Assembly: GCA_017979445.1 (NCBI GenBank)
Contig: CM030704.1
Coordinates: 15,483,658-15,547,657 of the forward strand
Length of the DNA stretch: 64,000 bases
Origin: Akebia trifoliata
Taxonomy: Eukaryota; Streptophyta; Magnoliopsida; Ranunculales; Lardizabalaceae
Direction of reading: 5' to 3'
Positions within the stretch are counted from its first letter, which is position 1; every line of letters begins with the position of its first letter. Positions 12,234 through 23,880 of this stretch are shown here, one piece after another. The notes below the pieces were generated by a model. It searched no databases, was not told the DNA's origin, and worked only from the letters and a program-made list of their open reading frames with translations. The position numbers and the translations under genes are program-made.

Positions 12234-13168
12234 GAGTTTTTGAAAAACTTTTGGGGATAAAATAGTTCAACCCTAAAAATAAAGAAAATGAGGTTTAGGT
12301 TATTTTTTTGGATTTTTCATTTGTATGAGGGTAAAAATGACATTTGTGAAGAAATTCAAAAAGTATTATTTGATTTTTAGTTTTTTAGTAAATAGAGGTA
12401 AGAGAACAAAAAAATACTTTTAGGAGGGTGAGTAGGGGAGTGACATGGGTAAAAGTGAAGTGGTAGGTAAAAAGTAGACCTTGGTTCATTTGTAAATAAC
12501 TCATAAAGCAAGGGTGAATGTATATTTTTGAAATGGACTAATGGAAGAGTTCCATGTATGTACTTGAAGATTCCCACCTTTTGAGGGTATGATTAGAACT
12601 TTTCTCAACTTTATGGATTATTATCAAAGGCTAAAGAACCTTTTTTATTTGACAATCCTTTTTGGAAAGGGTATTCTTGGATTTTCACAAGGAGGAGTTG
12701 AATTTCTAATTAGATGAAAAATTAGGTATTGAGGGCTAATGGGAGATTAACATGTGTCGCCTTTTGAGGGGATATGAGATAGTGGACTTGATGTTGGGCT
12801 TAGAATGGACTTGGGTTATGGACTTTGGGATTTGAAAGTGGACTTGGTTTTGGACTTTGAAAATGGACTTGATTTTAGGTTAGGAGATGGACTTGGGTTC
12901 AGGGTCTAGTATGGAGTTGGCTTTAGGCTAAAATATGGACTTTGATTAGGGTATGGGTGATGGATTGGTTAATGGGAAATGAATATCGATTTAGTATTGA
13001 TTAGGGAAAAGGTTGAGCATGCAAAATTATATGACATAATACATATATGCATAAAAATGATGTCAAGTAGCAATACGGGCCTATTGAGAAGCTTAAGTTT
13101 ATAATTAAAATCAATTCAAGAAAGTTTTGGATTTTTCTAATAGGTTTGTGCAAATTGGGGTGTCTACA

Positions 13169-13184
13169 GTTGCCCCTCTTTGTA
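13169..13184 (-). promoter_or_regulatory. Polypurine tract of element F
   Basis: On the minus strand ACAAAGAGGGGCAAC sits directly before the 3' LTR start TGTAGACACC. It matches the AAAGAGGGGCA tract at the same place in elements B and E. Confidence 0.8.
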
Positions 13185-13591
13185 GAAGTTACTTGCAAAG
13201 AACTACAAAGAATAAATTGAACCCTTATTTTTGTGAACCTAAAATGATTCATCGTAAGATGATTGAAGACGTCGAACGCTTTCAAGGGTTTTTTGTAGAA
13301 TGTAGCTACCCAAACACAAGGTCTGACAAGGTTAACATTTTTTTGTAAATCCTTGGCTTCGTGGCATGAAACTAGTTTGAAATCTTGGATAAAAATTTGA
13401 TGATTTTTTAAAAATGATTGACGTTTCAAACCATGCAATGAAAATTTTGAAATATTTTTCTTTTCCCCTTGTTGATTTTGAATTTCAAATTCAACAATCT
13501 ATTTTCCCTGGCCACTCCAGTTCTGATTATTCATTTTGCTAAAAAGGTGAATTGTTGAACTTGCCGAGATTGTACCTCCTATTGAGGTGAG

Positions 13592-13897
13592 GTGTTCATC
13601 TACTCATTTTTCGACTATTGCAATAGGTTGGAAGAATTACGGGTGTCGAACAAAAAGCTTGAAGCGATTTGGCTTCGCTCCAAGAAAGAGCTACAGGCCC
13701 AAGTAACTCGACTGAAGTCTAAGATTGTTGATTTGCGAGAAAGACTTGCTTCGAGGATGCATGATGATATTATCATTGAATACTTAGTGAGTCATCACAC
13801 TTTGGATGTAGAAAGGATCATCATTGACCAGGCTGCTTAGATCAAAACGTTAGAGGATAGGCTTGATGCCTACTATGCTTCCCATGGAAATGTTTGA
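13592..13897 (+). pseudogene. Antisense coiled-coil ORF in the 3' region of element F
   Basis: This ORF runs opposite to the element's gag-pol, between integrase and the 3' LTR. It encodes a charged helical segment with heptad-like spacing (residues about 10-55, including RLEELRVSNKKLEAI and KSKIVDLRERLASR) and ends in a TAG at 13838-13840. The same frame stays coding-like past that TAG (IKTLEDRLDAYYASHGNV) to a TGA at 13895-13897, so the TAG looks like a later nonsense mutation. Some Tat-lineage elements are known to carry an extra antisense ORF downstream of pol (for example Grande). Function is unknown. It may have a further 5' exon or N-terminus upstream that I cannot define. Confidence 0.55.
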
Positions 13898-14285
13898 GTA
13901 GTTCTTCTTAGTACTGTTTGAAATGAATGAAATGAAAAAATAAGTTTTTTTTACGTAATGGCCTCCGATATATCTACTATTTTTGAAAATTCTTAGTTTT
14001 GAGAAAGTCCTAAATTCTTCGTCACAAGCCAAAAGTAATAGTTTTGATGATGCACTTTTGTTTGTTTCAGATTTTGAAAAATTGCCTTCGTTAAATAGTT
14101 TATGATAGACTAGTGTTTGATAACTCTGAATTTTAATGATTGTGGTATTTTTGCCAAATGTAGAGGATGCAAGTGTAAGTTAATCCTTAACATCTTTAGA
14201 ATTATCTCCTAGGCTAAGAATTTTAATTGAATTATCCTTGTCGTATCTGTTGGAACATTGAGGACTTCGAGATTTTTTTGTCATT

Positions 14286-14356
14286 AACAGTTTATATTTT
14301 AGCGGGCCAAGAGTTATTATCATTATTATTATTATTACTATTATTATTTTTGTTAT
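14286..14356. repeat. ATT-rich microsatellite
   Basis: A run of ATT/ACT triplets centred on 14320-14350, inside the 3' UTR of element F. Confidence 0.7.
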
Positions 14357-14399
14357 TCCCATTTTTTCCCTTAGCACCAGTTACGATTTTCACCTGATC

Positions 14400-14830
14400 C
14401 AGTTTTCACGTTTTTGCGCATCGACGCCCTTTTCGAATTTTTATCGTGCCAGTGGTTTGATCTTGCCATATATTGATTATTTTACTCACAATGCCCTTAC
14501 GGGTTTTTACTATGCCCTTTCGGTCTATGCTCACTTTATAGATTTTTACTTTGAATTCCTTGATTTCTTTGTGCCCTTCGTGGCTTGGTGACTCAAGTTG
14601 AGCTATGAAATTGAACACTCTACTTTTCTAATAACACTCTTTCTTGAGTAACAGATCTTGACTCCCCTCTTGAGTTCCTCCGATGATTTTCATGGTATGG
14701 TGACTCAAGTTGAGCTTCGAGATCAATGACTCTACACTACAAGTCGCTCTTTTTTTTCAAATATCCAACTTGACCTCCCCTTTTGGGTCTTCCAACGACT
14801 TTTACGGTTTGAAATCTGAATTAAGTAACA
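14400..14830 (-). repeat. Degenerate tandem repeat in the 3' UTR of element F
   Basis: The motif TGGTGACTCAAGTTGAGCT recurs at about 14583 and 14698, about 112 bp apart. Looser copies of TGCCCTT.CGG and of 'GACT.CCCTCTTGAGT' lie around them. It occupies the part of the element where B and E carry other arrays. Confidence 0.55.
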
Positions 14831-15249
14831 AAATCAAATGTACTATGACGATACTTCTCATGACATGCTTCCACCGTTAATAAGTTGCCTTAAACCATTG
14901 CCTAATCTGAGAGGACTTTAAGTAGGATGAAACGTAGGCTTAGACTAAGGTTGTGAAAGGATAAGAAAGGTTGAATCTAGATTTATTGAGGACTTGAATG
15001 AAAATGGGATTTGTCTATTTTTATTCTACAAATATGATCTTTGTTTCCTCATTGCATCTCACGAACTTGTTTAAGCAAAACATTTGGGTCGAGCTAAAGA
15101 TCAAACATTCGAGATTTTTTTTTGTATTTTTAACTATTCATAATTTATCCTCATGCAGGGTAAGAATATAGTTTGGTATTTTGGTTTTTTTTATTTTTGA
15201 TATTAGCTCTTTTTTTGTTTTTTTTCTCGATAATGGTGACTTGCCCCAA

Positions 15250-16310
15250 TCTTGGGTTAAGAAATGAAAGTGATGGCTCAAAAAGGGTTAACTAAGGATG
15301 GATAATTGTTCAGGTAATAAAAACTTGACATCTCTTCATTTCAAAGGATGTATTTAGACGTAATATTTGTTAACTGTATCGACATTGATCAATTGTGGAA
15401 AAACTTCACCATCCATTTATGTGAGGATTAGCACTCCTCCAAACAATACTGTTTGGACAACGAATGGCCCCTCATAATTTGGAAGAAACTTTCTTCTTTC
15501 GTTTTCTTGTATTGATAGAATCTTCTTCAAAACTAGGTCTCATAGTACAAATTCTCAAGATCAAACCTTCTTGTTGTAAGCTCGTGTTATTCTTCGTTGA
15601 TAAGTTTGACGATGACAGATTTCTTAAAGATGTTTCTCTTCTATTAAGTTCAACTGATCGAACCGGGCTTGGATCCATTTTGCTTCATCTAGTTCAACTT
15701 CTTTCAAGATATGAAGAGAGGGAATCTCAACCTCAATAGGCAAGACTACTTCCATTTCGTAGACCAATGAATAAGGCGTTGTCCCAATCAAAGTTCGGAT
15801 TGACTTCCGATAAGCGCGTAGAGCGAAAGGAAACATCTTGTGCCAATCCTTGTAAGTGATAGTCATTTTTTTATGATCTTCTTGATGTTTTTGTTGGCGA
15901 CTTTGACTGCTCCGTTCATCTTTGGTCTGTAAATAATTGAGTTATGATGAATGATCTGAAAATCCTTATACATTTTTGACATATCTTTGTTTTTTAGATT
16001 CTTGGCGTTATCGGTTACTATCCCACTTGGGAAGCCGTACCGACATATGATTTTGTTCTTCACAAATTTCAAGATGTTGCCCCTTGTGACATTGGAATAG
16101 GATACGACTTCTACCATTTTGTAAAGCAATCGATGGCGACCAAGCTAAGTAATTCCCATTAGAAGTTTGAGGATTGATTTGCCCGTTGACGTCCATGTCC
16201 CAGAGTGAAAAGGGCAAGGAAGAAGTCATATTGTGCAATTATGAAGGTGGTGCATTGATCTTGTTGACGTAGATTTGACACAAATGGCATTTTCGAACAT
16301 GTTGGTACCT
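15250..16310 (-). pseudogene. Integrase of element F, broken
   Basis: Minus-strand frames cover most of a Ty3/gypsy integrase. The core start is seen in 16238-16008 (DMDVNGQINPQTSNGNY). The central Asp segment lies in 16129-15863 (GFPSGIVTDNAKNL, then the conserved Pro/Asn motif YRPKMNGAV). The core end lies in 15866-15624 (TPYSLVYEMEVVLPIEVE). A decayed C-terminal domain follows at about 15500-15400. The pieces lie in different frames, with stops between them. Integrase inserts element cDNA into host DNA; this copy cannot be functional. The 'PYSLVYGMEAVLP' type of segment is usual for Tat elements. Confidence 0.85.
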
Positions 16311-16562
16311 GTTGCTCTCCATAGTCATCCAGTAGTAACCCATTCTTATTATCTTTTTTGTGAGTATATGTCCATTCATGTGAGGTCCACAGACTCTACC
16401 ATGTACATTTTTTATCAGATGTTGAGTTTACGCTTCTATTACACAGCTTAAGAGAACCTCGTGGTGTGACTTCTTGTACAAGACTCCACTACTCAAGAAG
16501 AACAGTCCTGCCAATCTCAGAATAGTTTTTCCATTGTTTGTTATGGCATTAGGTGGGAAAGT

Positions 16563-17130
16563 TCAATCCGCCAAAAATGCCTTGATGTCTGCATACCATG
16601 GTTTTTCCTCAAGCTCTTCAATTTCCACTGGCAGGCAATATGCTGGTTCATCTTGAATATTGATATCAAAATGGTCGATGATAGTATCTTTGGAGTTACT
16701 GACCATTGAAGCCAGAGTAGCCAGTGCGTCTGTAAATTGGTTTTTATCCCTCGGCATATAGGTGAATGAGATTCGGATGAATTTTGAGTTTAGATCCTCG
16801 AGATACTCATGATAAGAAACCAAACTCTACTCTCGACTCTTCCATTCTCTCGTTCTCTAGTAGACTATCAGATTCGAGTCTCCAAATACATCTATTTCAT
16901 TTATCTCAAGGTCGATTGCTGCTTTCAAACCTACAATGCATGCTTTATACTCGACTTTGTTGTTGGAACACTGAAACCTTAATCTGACTACAATGGGGAT
17001 ATGACTTTTATCTGATTTAACCAGGACTGCCCCAATTTCATTTCCCTTTTGATTTACTACTCCATCAAATTATATTTTTCAACTTTTGTCTTCATTACCG
17101 TCTTCGACTTCGGCAAACAAAATGGCTTCA
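16563..17130 (-). pseudogene. Second (archaeal-type) RNase H of element F, broken
   Basis: Two segments mark the domain. One, around 16950-16880, reads CSNNKVEYKACIVGLKAAI, matching the 'CSNNxAEYxALIxGL' helix of the extra RNase H found in Tat elements. The other, 16823-16563, reads FTYMPRDKNQFTDALATLAS, matching the C-terminal 'hvPRxxNxxADALAxLA' motif with its catalytic Asp. This domain is additional to the ordinary RNase H at 17366-17639 and is a marker of the Tat lineage. Stops separate the parts. Confidence 0.8.
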
Positions 17131-17365
17131 TCAAGAAATTTTTTCTTTAGTGACTCATAGTCAAGCAGAAGGTGTTCTGCTAAGTAGTCAACAATGACTT
17201 TTCCTTTAATGTTTTTTTGAATGACATAGATGATGTCGAACTCAGATAATAGTAGTTGTCATTTTTCAATACTTCCAATTAGTGCCAACTTTCGAAGAGA
17301 TATTTTAAAGGGTCTATATCAGCAATGAGCATTGTCGAATAATTGAGCAAGTAGTGGCATAGCCA

Positions 17366-17639
17366 TTATGATGCCCATACGAGAGTATAACATGTCTTTT
17401 CAAGAATCGAATAGTTCACCTCATAACTTATGAACTTCTTGCTAAGGTAGTAGATGGCTCTCTCTTTTCGATCAATTTCATCATGTTGTCCTAGTATACA
17501 GCCCATGAAATTTTCTTGCACAAAGAGGTACATCAACAGAGGCCTACCTGGTATAAGAGGAACCAAGACTGGTAGGTTAAGTAGGTATTTCTTGACCTTG
17601 TCGAAAGCTTTCTGACAGTCTTCATTCTAGTCTTTTGCC
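17366..17639 (-). pseudogene. RNase H of element F
   Basis: The frame at 17566-17366 reads AIYYLSKKFISYEVNY and ends CYTLVWAS, the conserved N-terminal half of the gypsy RNase H that follows RT. The next residues are out of frame. It degrades RNA in the RNA-DNA hybrid during reverse transcription. It is contiguous with RT upstream and linked to the second RNase H downstream. Confidence 0.85.
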
Positions 17640-18660
17640 TCATTCTTCTTCACATATCGACCTAAGTTGTACGATGAACCTACTAATGTATTGAATTCTC
17701 CCTAGGAATCTCCTGATTTCTTTCTTTGATTTGGGTGGCTCCATACTTGTAATATACTTCGTATTAACTAGATCGATTTCGATGTCTCTTCTACTGACAA
17801 TGAAACCCAACAGCTTCCTTGACGTTGTCCCAAATACACACTTTATCGGATTAAGTCTTAGACTATACTTCCTTAATCGATCAAATAATTTCTTCAGATT
17901 TACTAGATGATCCTCATCGAGATTGGATTTGGCTATCATGTCGTCCACATATACTTTTATCTTCTTGTGAATCATATCGTGGAATAAAGCAGTCATGGCT
18001 TGTTGATAAGTTGCACCAGTATTTTTGAAGTCGAATGGCACGCTTTTGTACTGAAAAATGCCCCAAGGTGTTTTGAACACCATTTTCTCTTGGTCTTCTT
18101 CCACCATTTTTATCTGATTGTAACTTGAGAAGCCGTCCATGAATGAAAACATACCATGCCCTACTGTATTATCGACCAGAGTATCGATGTGTGGTAATGG
18201 AAAGTCATCTTTAGGATTGGCTTTGTTCAAATCTCGATAGTCAACACACATACGTACATTGCCATCCTTCTTAGGTACATGAACCACATTAGCAAGCCAC
18301 TCGAGATAGGTGGATACCGCGAGAAACCCTACCTGGAACTATTTCATTACTTTGTCCTTGACCTTAAGTATCCATTCTGGTTTCAATCTTCATTATTTTT
18401 GCTTGACCAGCCTGATTCCTAGTATGATAGGTAACTTGTGGTTGACTAAATCTATATCTAAATCGTGCATGTCTTGGTAGGATCATGAGAAGATATCTTG
18501 GTACTATTGTAAGAATTTTGTCATTTCTTCTTTTTGCTCAGTCATTAATAGGGCTCCGATCTTGACGATCCATAGGTCATGTTCGGTACCTAGGTTTACT
18601 AAGTTTGTATCCTCTATATTTGGTTGAACACCTCTCACGTGACGTTCCATGAGTTCTTTG
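17640..18660 (-). pseudogene. Reverse transcriptase of element F
   Basis: A 215-codon open stretch (18287-17640) covers most of the RT fingers and palm: MCVDYRDLNKANPKD, then FSFMDGFSSYNQI, then KVYVDDMIAKS with the catalytic Y-V-D-D box, then the thumb-side KLLGFIVSRRDIEID. Upstream, out of the open frame (about 18640-18400), are decayed residues of the RT N-terminus (VNLGTEHDL and the equivalent of 'FAWSYxDMPG'). It is the best preserved domain in the window, but upstream stops and a break before RNase H leave it inactive. Confidence 0.9.
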
Positions 18661-18662
18661 AT

Positions 18663-18962
18663 TTATTTTGAAGAATTTTCAACATCGTCCTTTGACTCTT
18701 CAATCCCCATGAGATCAAAGTCGAGTTCGAAGTCAAAGTTGTACTCATCATTTTCATACTCTGTTTTGTCACAAGGCTTATTCAATTTATGAAATCTTTT
18801 GAAAATCTTTGGTATTTTGAACATTTCTAATTTTTTTGAATTTTTGAAAATATTTGACTTTTTTGAATTTTGTAGAGTTTTTGATTTTTTGAACTTCGAA
18901 AGATTTTTATTTTTTTGATTTTGTGAATTATCTGAATTCCTGAAACAAGATAAAATAATCAT
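18663..18962 (-). pseudogene. Low-complexity linker between protease and RT of element F
   Basis: A 99-codon open stretch with a Lys/Asn/Ser-rich repeat (FKNSKK-like units) followed by an acidic stretch (DEYNFDFELDFDLMG). An acidic stretch before RT fits the protease-RT linker of Tat polyproteins. The Lys-rich part comes from a run of TTTTTGAA-like DNA repeats and may be a local expansion. Confidence 0.5.
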
Positions 18963-20021
18963 GCAAATTCATTAGTAATGAAGGTGAGCCCCCAAAATAG
19001 TCTTGCTCGAGGATGATGGCTCATTATGGTCCTCAGGCAAATAACATTCTATTAATGGCATTTTTTTTTAAGTCGTAGGGATTTTGGACCCCATTGTAGC
19101 CTCATAAGTGATTGAGTATTCCTCTCAATTCTTGAAGACTTTCCCTTCCTCTGCAAGGTAGATAAGTCGGGGGAATGACTCCCTTGATGGTTTAGATATG
19201 ACCATCACTTCCAAGTGATTGTCGTCAGAGCCTAGTATAGACATTTGAAGGGTGAGTGGAATTACAACAGATCCCCAATTGATCTTGAAGGGGAACAGTG
19301 ATTCTATTTATTCGCGTATTGTGACTTCTATCTCGACGGACTCTCTTTCTTCTTCTAGACTCTCTTCAGAATCCCCTTTGAATAAGATGTCCTTGCCATC
19401 CAAGAAGGGATGCGAGGACTCAACAAATGAGTCTTATTGTGATTGAACGAGCCTGATACTTACAACACTTGACTCTCCTGTGTAGTTTGTCGACAATGGA
19501 TCTGATAGATCATTGGGCCTTTTTAATGATTATTGGAAGTTGGTGTTGATGTGTGGTACTTTTCCCAAGTTCCATATATTTGGCTATTGATTTTGTCTTC
19601 ATACAAGTCAAAGCTCCCTCTTTTATCATTCATATCGGAGATATCTTCCTTCGTATGTTTGAATCCCAGATCGAAGTAAGAAGTATGTTTCTAAGCATTG
19701 ATCAATATGGCCCGACCTCTTCCTGCCGAGTCCCTTGCTTCGGACGATATCCTACCTTCTTCCTTACTCACCCGATCATCAAATTTATTTTTGAAAATTC
19801 TGCCATTGTCTTTTCTTTTCTTCTTGGGATATAATTAATGGATGTGAACTGCAAGGCTTGATACCCCTCTTTATCCCTAGTCATTTTCACATCAATATAG
19901 GATACGTTCGACGATCGATCGACTGGTATGAGATTCTCTGCGATGACAAAAATCACCCTTTATCCCATGATGAAATTGACCTGTTGGTACAAGGAGGAGG
20001 GACTGCCCCTACAATATGGAT

Positions 20022-20306
20022 CTAGGGTCTTCCCAGAAAAAGATTAAATATTAAGGGTATGCCCAAGATTTTTAATATCACTTTGAATGTAAATGATCTG
20101 ATGGTGACAGAAAGATTCAGTTCTCCTAGTGACATAGTTTTCCTATTATCAAAAGCTCTGACAGTCCTCCTAGTTGGCCTGATGTGAGAGAGATCTGTTT
20201 TTAGCTTGTGCAAGGTTTGTAGATGACACACATTTAAAATTGAGTTATTGTCAATCAATACATTCGCTACTATCATGCCTTTGCACATTATTACGATGTG
20301 CACCAC
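20022..20306 (-). pseudogene. Aspartic protease of element F, active site altered
   Basis: A 94-codon open stretch with the retroelement protease layout: VIMCKGMIVANVLIDNNS at the active site, then a strand-rich middle (RTVRAFDNRKT), then FNLFLGRPW-like end. The active-site triad reads D-N-N instead of the usual D-T/S/N-G, so the Gly that forms the turn is lost. A decayed 62-codon stretch at 19768-19956 follows it in the polyprotein. In the family it releases gag and pol products; this copy is not expected to work. Confidence 0.75.
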
Positions 20307-20811
20307 TAAGATCTTTAAGTAGTACTTCCCGATGTTGCTCTAAATTTAGTAACAGGTCGAAGATATTGATCTGAGCTGGCATCTTGTTCAATGGTCTATT
20401 ATGTTATACTCACTTTTCTAAATGAGCTTAAGGAAGTCAATTGCCTTTTTGTCGGTTACACGACTCTTCTTCTTCTCTGACTCTCTTTGCGGTGTCCGTT
20501 CTTCTTCTACCAATTTTTCTTTTTCTTTTTCTTTGCTTTTTTCCTCATCCTCTATCTGCTTCCTTTCTGACACTTTCTAACACCTTCCTGATCTGGTCAT
20601 ATAATCAATGTCCATGACCATAGGCTCCTTCAATTTTGTAACCCCTGTCAATGTAACGATCATTGTCTCATAATTCTATTGAACGGTTTGATTTGTATAG
20701 GAATTGACTTGGGGATATGATGGTCATGAGTTGAGGATCTAATTTTAGATGAAAATAAAAGGTGGTAGACTGGGTTTGATGGTTGATGTAGCGATGTCAA
20801 GGATTTGTGGG

Positions 20812-22104
20812 CTAGTACAGGATAAGATAAGAGGTGATCAGGAGGAAAAACTTAAGGGTTTGAGGGGTGGGTGTAGCATGGGATATGACAAGGGATGGTC
20901 GTGAAGAAGAGCTTGAAGTTGGTAAGGCGTACGGTATGATGAGTGGTGATCGAGAGGAAGAGCTTGCAGTTGGTAATGTATAAGGTATGATAAGTGGTGG
21001 TAGTGAAGGACTCGAAGTTAGGGGTTTGGAGTGAATAGTAAGACTGATCATTCTACTTGAGAGTTGGGATGGTGATTGGTTAGTTTTGTCTTGAGGTAAA
21101 GTGTTGATGTTTGAGGATGCTGATTCCTTCCTCAAGTTGACTCTGACTTTTAAGCCAATAGGTGTTATCAGAACTGAAAGGTCGAAACTTGGTTCATCAT
21201 TCTCTATGGCATTCCCTATAGGCCCATTGCCTCCCCCGTTGTGTGTCGGTAATGGGTTCTGGTTGATGTTCTGCTATGAAACTTGGCCTGCCAGACCATC
21301 CAACATGATCGTTTTCCTGTCGATTAGATTTTGAACTTAGTAATTGAGTTGCCAATATTGATCGATGGCACGTCCTAGTACACCCATATGAAATTCACAA
21401 AATTGATTGGAATTATACCCTGGTCCCTTTATCACCTCTGGGGTTATTTGCCTCTTAATGAGATATTCTCCCCTGAATAGCATTGGAAGTAGTTCTGATA
21501 GAGTCATAAATAGGCGAATGAAGACTCGAGAGACCCTATTGGGTTTGCGTTGCTCGATTTGATAATTCTAGGTGAACTGTGGGTTTTGACCAAACACGGG
21601 ATTCTAACCAAATTGAAATGCTTGCGGAATAGGTGTAGCTTGAGGTGGGTTAACCTTGAAAGGGACCCGAGGTGTTGGCGACATCTGATTTGGTGCTGAG
21701 ATGAAGAAAGGTTGAATAAGTTATACATTGTTAATTTGTGCTTCATCATTTTTCTTATTCAAGATTATCGATTTTCGTTGGGTAGACCCCCCTGTTGGTG
21801 TCCCTAGACTAGACAGGTCGTAAATCAGACCCGATCGGATACCATCCTCAACTCGATCTACTACTTGGACTAATTACAAAAAGCTTACAGTTTTATGACC
21901 CACCAGATGCATGTAGAATTTGTGGCCTAGAGTTGAGATGAATATGGTATTCATATCCTGTTCAGTCATTGGTGATTTTACTTTGGAGGCCGATTCCTGC
22001 CACCTTTGGGCATATTCCTTCATGATTTCTTTTACCTTCTGAGTCATTTTTGCCATATCATTCATGTCCAACCCCATGTCTATATTGAATCTGTACTCCT
22101 CCAA
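20812..22104 (-). pseudogene. Gag of element F, N-terminally truncated and broken
   Basis: The stretch at 22104-21874 reads EEYRFNIDMGLDMNDM and EYAQRWQESASKVKSPM, the capsid-like core found in plant Ty3/gypsy gag ('W...F...Y..n.'...'yaqRWre.a'). The frame then decays; a CEFHMGVLG segment near 21400 matches the 'CxFHxgxxGH' zinc-knuckle-like motif of Tat gag. A Ser/Pro-rich repeat (SSSSRSPLIIPYALPT type) lies at 21135-20812. The conserved leader block at 22150-22300 directly abuts the core, so the gag N-terminus is missing by deletion. Confidence 0.75.
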
Positions 22105-22149
22105 GAAAATTTTGAAAAATCAAAATTCAGTTCTTTGAAATCAAAATCA

Positions 22150-22300
22150 GCCAGTCATATCCCCAAGGAAGAGGTGGCATACAATGCCTTAGCAAGGGTA
22201 CTCTTAAGTCACCTCATTTTCTTGAATAAACGTAGTTTATTCCCCTCGTATCAACAAGGCAAGATCGTTCTTAAGCACCGACTTTGATCAAAATTGCAAT
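22150..22300 (-). other. Conserved Tat leader block (F copy)
   Basis: Non-coding block shared with B (49385-49560) and E (56270-56455): in plus-strand order CCCCAAG..GAGGTGGC.., AGCAAGGG(T/C).., a small palindrome, CCCCTCGTA, GGCAAGATC, AGGCAC/AGCACC, and TGCAATTG. The palindrome here is GAATAAAC-GTA-GTTTATTC (22224-22242). Confidence 0.7.
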
Positions 22301-22429
22301 TGGTGTTATAAAAATAAATTTAATTTTAAAATTAAATTTTTTTTTCAAATCTAATTTGTTGGAAAATGATTAGATTCATTTGGACTGATCAATCAATTGT
22401 TGAGCTTAATGAATTACATATGGATCATG

Positions 22430-22880
22430 GTTCAGGTTGAAATTGGAGGATGGGCTCGATTTAGGTGAAATGTGGATAGTGAACCCAATTTGGGTTGAAT
22501 ATGGATCATGGACCCCGTTTGGGTCGAATTTAGATCCTTGACCCTTGGACTAAATACGGGTCATGGACCTAGTTCGAAATGGATATGAATTGTGGACCCA
22601 ATTCGAATTAGATACAAGTAGTAGATCTGATTTGGATTGGATATGGGTTGTGGACCCAATTTGGATTGAATATGGATCGTGGACCCAGTTTGAAATGAAT
22701 ACGGATCATTGACTCAGTTTGGATTGGATATAGGTCATAGTCCTTATTCAACATGGATACGGGTCACGGACCCAGTTTGGAATGGATACGGGTCGTGGAC
22801 CTAATTTGAAGTGGATATAGGTCATGGACCCGATTTGGATTGGATATGGTTCGTGGACTCTATTTGAGTTGATCCTCGAT
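22430..22880. repeat. Minisatellite, about 35-bp unit, leader of element F
   Basis: About a dozen degenerate units of the form GGATAYGGGTCRTGGACCC-AATTTGGA-TT, spaced 30-36 bp. Each begins with a GGATAYGGRTC-like half and contains TGGACCCA. The array sits between the gag side and the PBS of F. No coding potential is apparent. Confidence 0.75.
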
Positions 22881-23880
22881 GATAGATGATAGTGAATTTG
22901 ATTGTGACCAAAGTTGATAGAGTGCTACGTTGGGTCAGGATCAATTTTGATCGTTAGAAAGTAAGCGGGCTCCATTTAGATCAAATAAGATGTGGCGAGT
23001 GGTGGGCCCTTAACTTAATGATAAAAGTGATTTATTTAATCGTTTTTAAGCCTTAAAATTCAAAACAAAAATAAAGTCTAAGAGAAAAGTTATCAGGACT
23101 GATATAAATGACAAAATGAGCACACACAAAAATTTTAAGTCTGTATTTAATACATGGACCGAAGTACTTTTGTACTGGTCCATGCTTTGAATACAGACCA
23201 GAATCTTAATTTTCGGTATATATATAAATTTTTTTGAGATGATGCAAAACATAAAGAAAAAAATAGACTTCCCATTTACCAAAGGGAACATGCAAAGAAA
23301 ATAAAATAAAAGCGGCCTAAATCTATATAACTTGTCTTCATGGACATTACAATTTTGCTTTCAAGAGCTAAAAAAACAAAAAGAAAATTACAAGATACCT
23401 AAGGGTGGATACATCTTGAAATATTTGTGTCCTATGCCTCTAGTCATATTGATGCATGTGGCTATAGGTGGTTTGAGGTTACTCAATCTTCAAACCTCCA
23501 TGCACATTGAAATGTATACTTCTTAGGTTGGTAATTGAGGTGGATGTTATTCTCTCCGCCTCCTCAAATAAACGATCTAGGGCCTTGAGTTACCAAAATC
23601 CAGGGTTAGATTTAAAAATAGGAGGTGGTTTGTGCAGTAAGCTATTAAATTAATGTGCACAAGTGCATTACAAATGTGTATCAACCCTTACAACTTTGAA
23701 TCAAAATAAGATAAAGAAATAAATATTACATGCATTCCCACAAAGAAAATAAAACAATAAAGACAACGAAGTGAATCAACCAACAAATATGTTAGAAACA
23801 AAAAGAAACACTAAGAAAGAAAATTGAATATTTTTTTTAAAGAAAATAACCAAGCAAAATTGATTCGGGCCCACTAGTTT
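22881..23880 (-). other. Leader of element F, no gene
   Basis: AT-rich non-coding sequence with no recognisable protein. Around 23620-23690 the 'GGAGGTGGTTTGTGCAGTAAGC' segment resembles the leader of element G at 35410-35430 and 35710-35730. Confidence 0.5.

Larger units (their letters stand above)
11237..13168 (-). mobile_element. 3' LTR of element F
   Basis: It starts (plus strand) TGTAGTCATG and ends GGGGTGTCTACA; the TGTAG..CTACA ends are inverted. It aligns throughout with 23902-25875. It contains a TATA box at 12225-12233, the conserved stem-loop at 11418-11452, and a run of short GGACTTGG.TT.. repeats at about 12780-12960. Confidence 0.9.

Noticed and set aside
13577..13625. Possible short intron before the antisense coiled-coil ORF (GTGAGG...CAATAG)
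   Set aside because: Donor and acceptor look plausible, but the gap would be only about 45 nt, shorter than usual plant introns.
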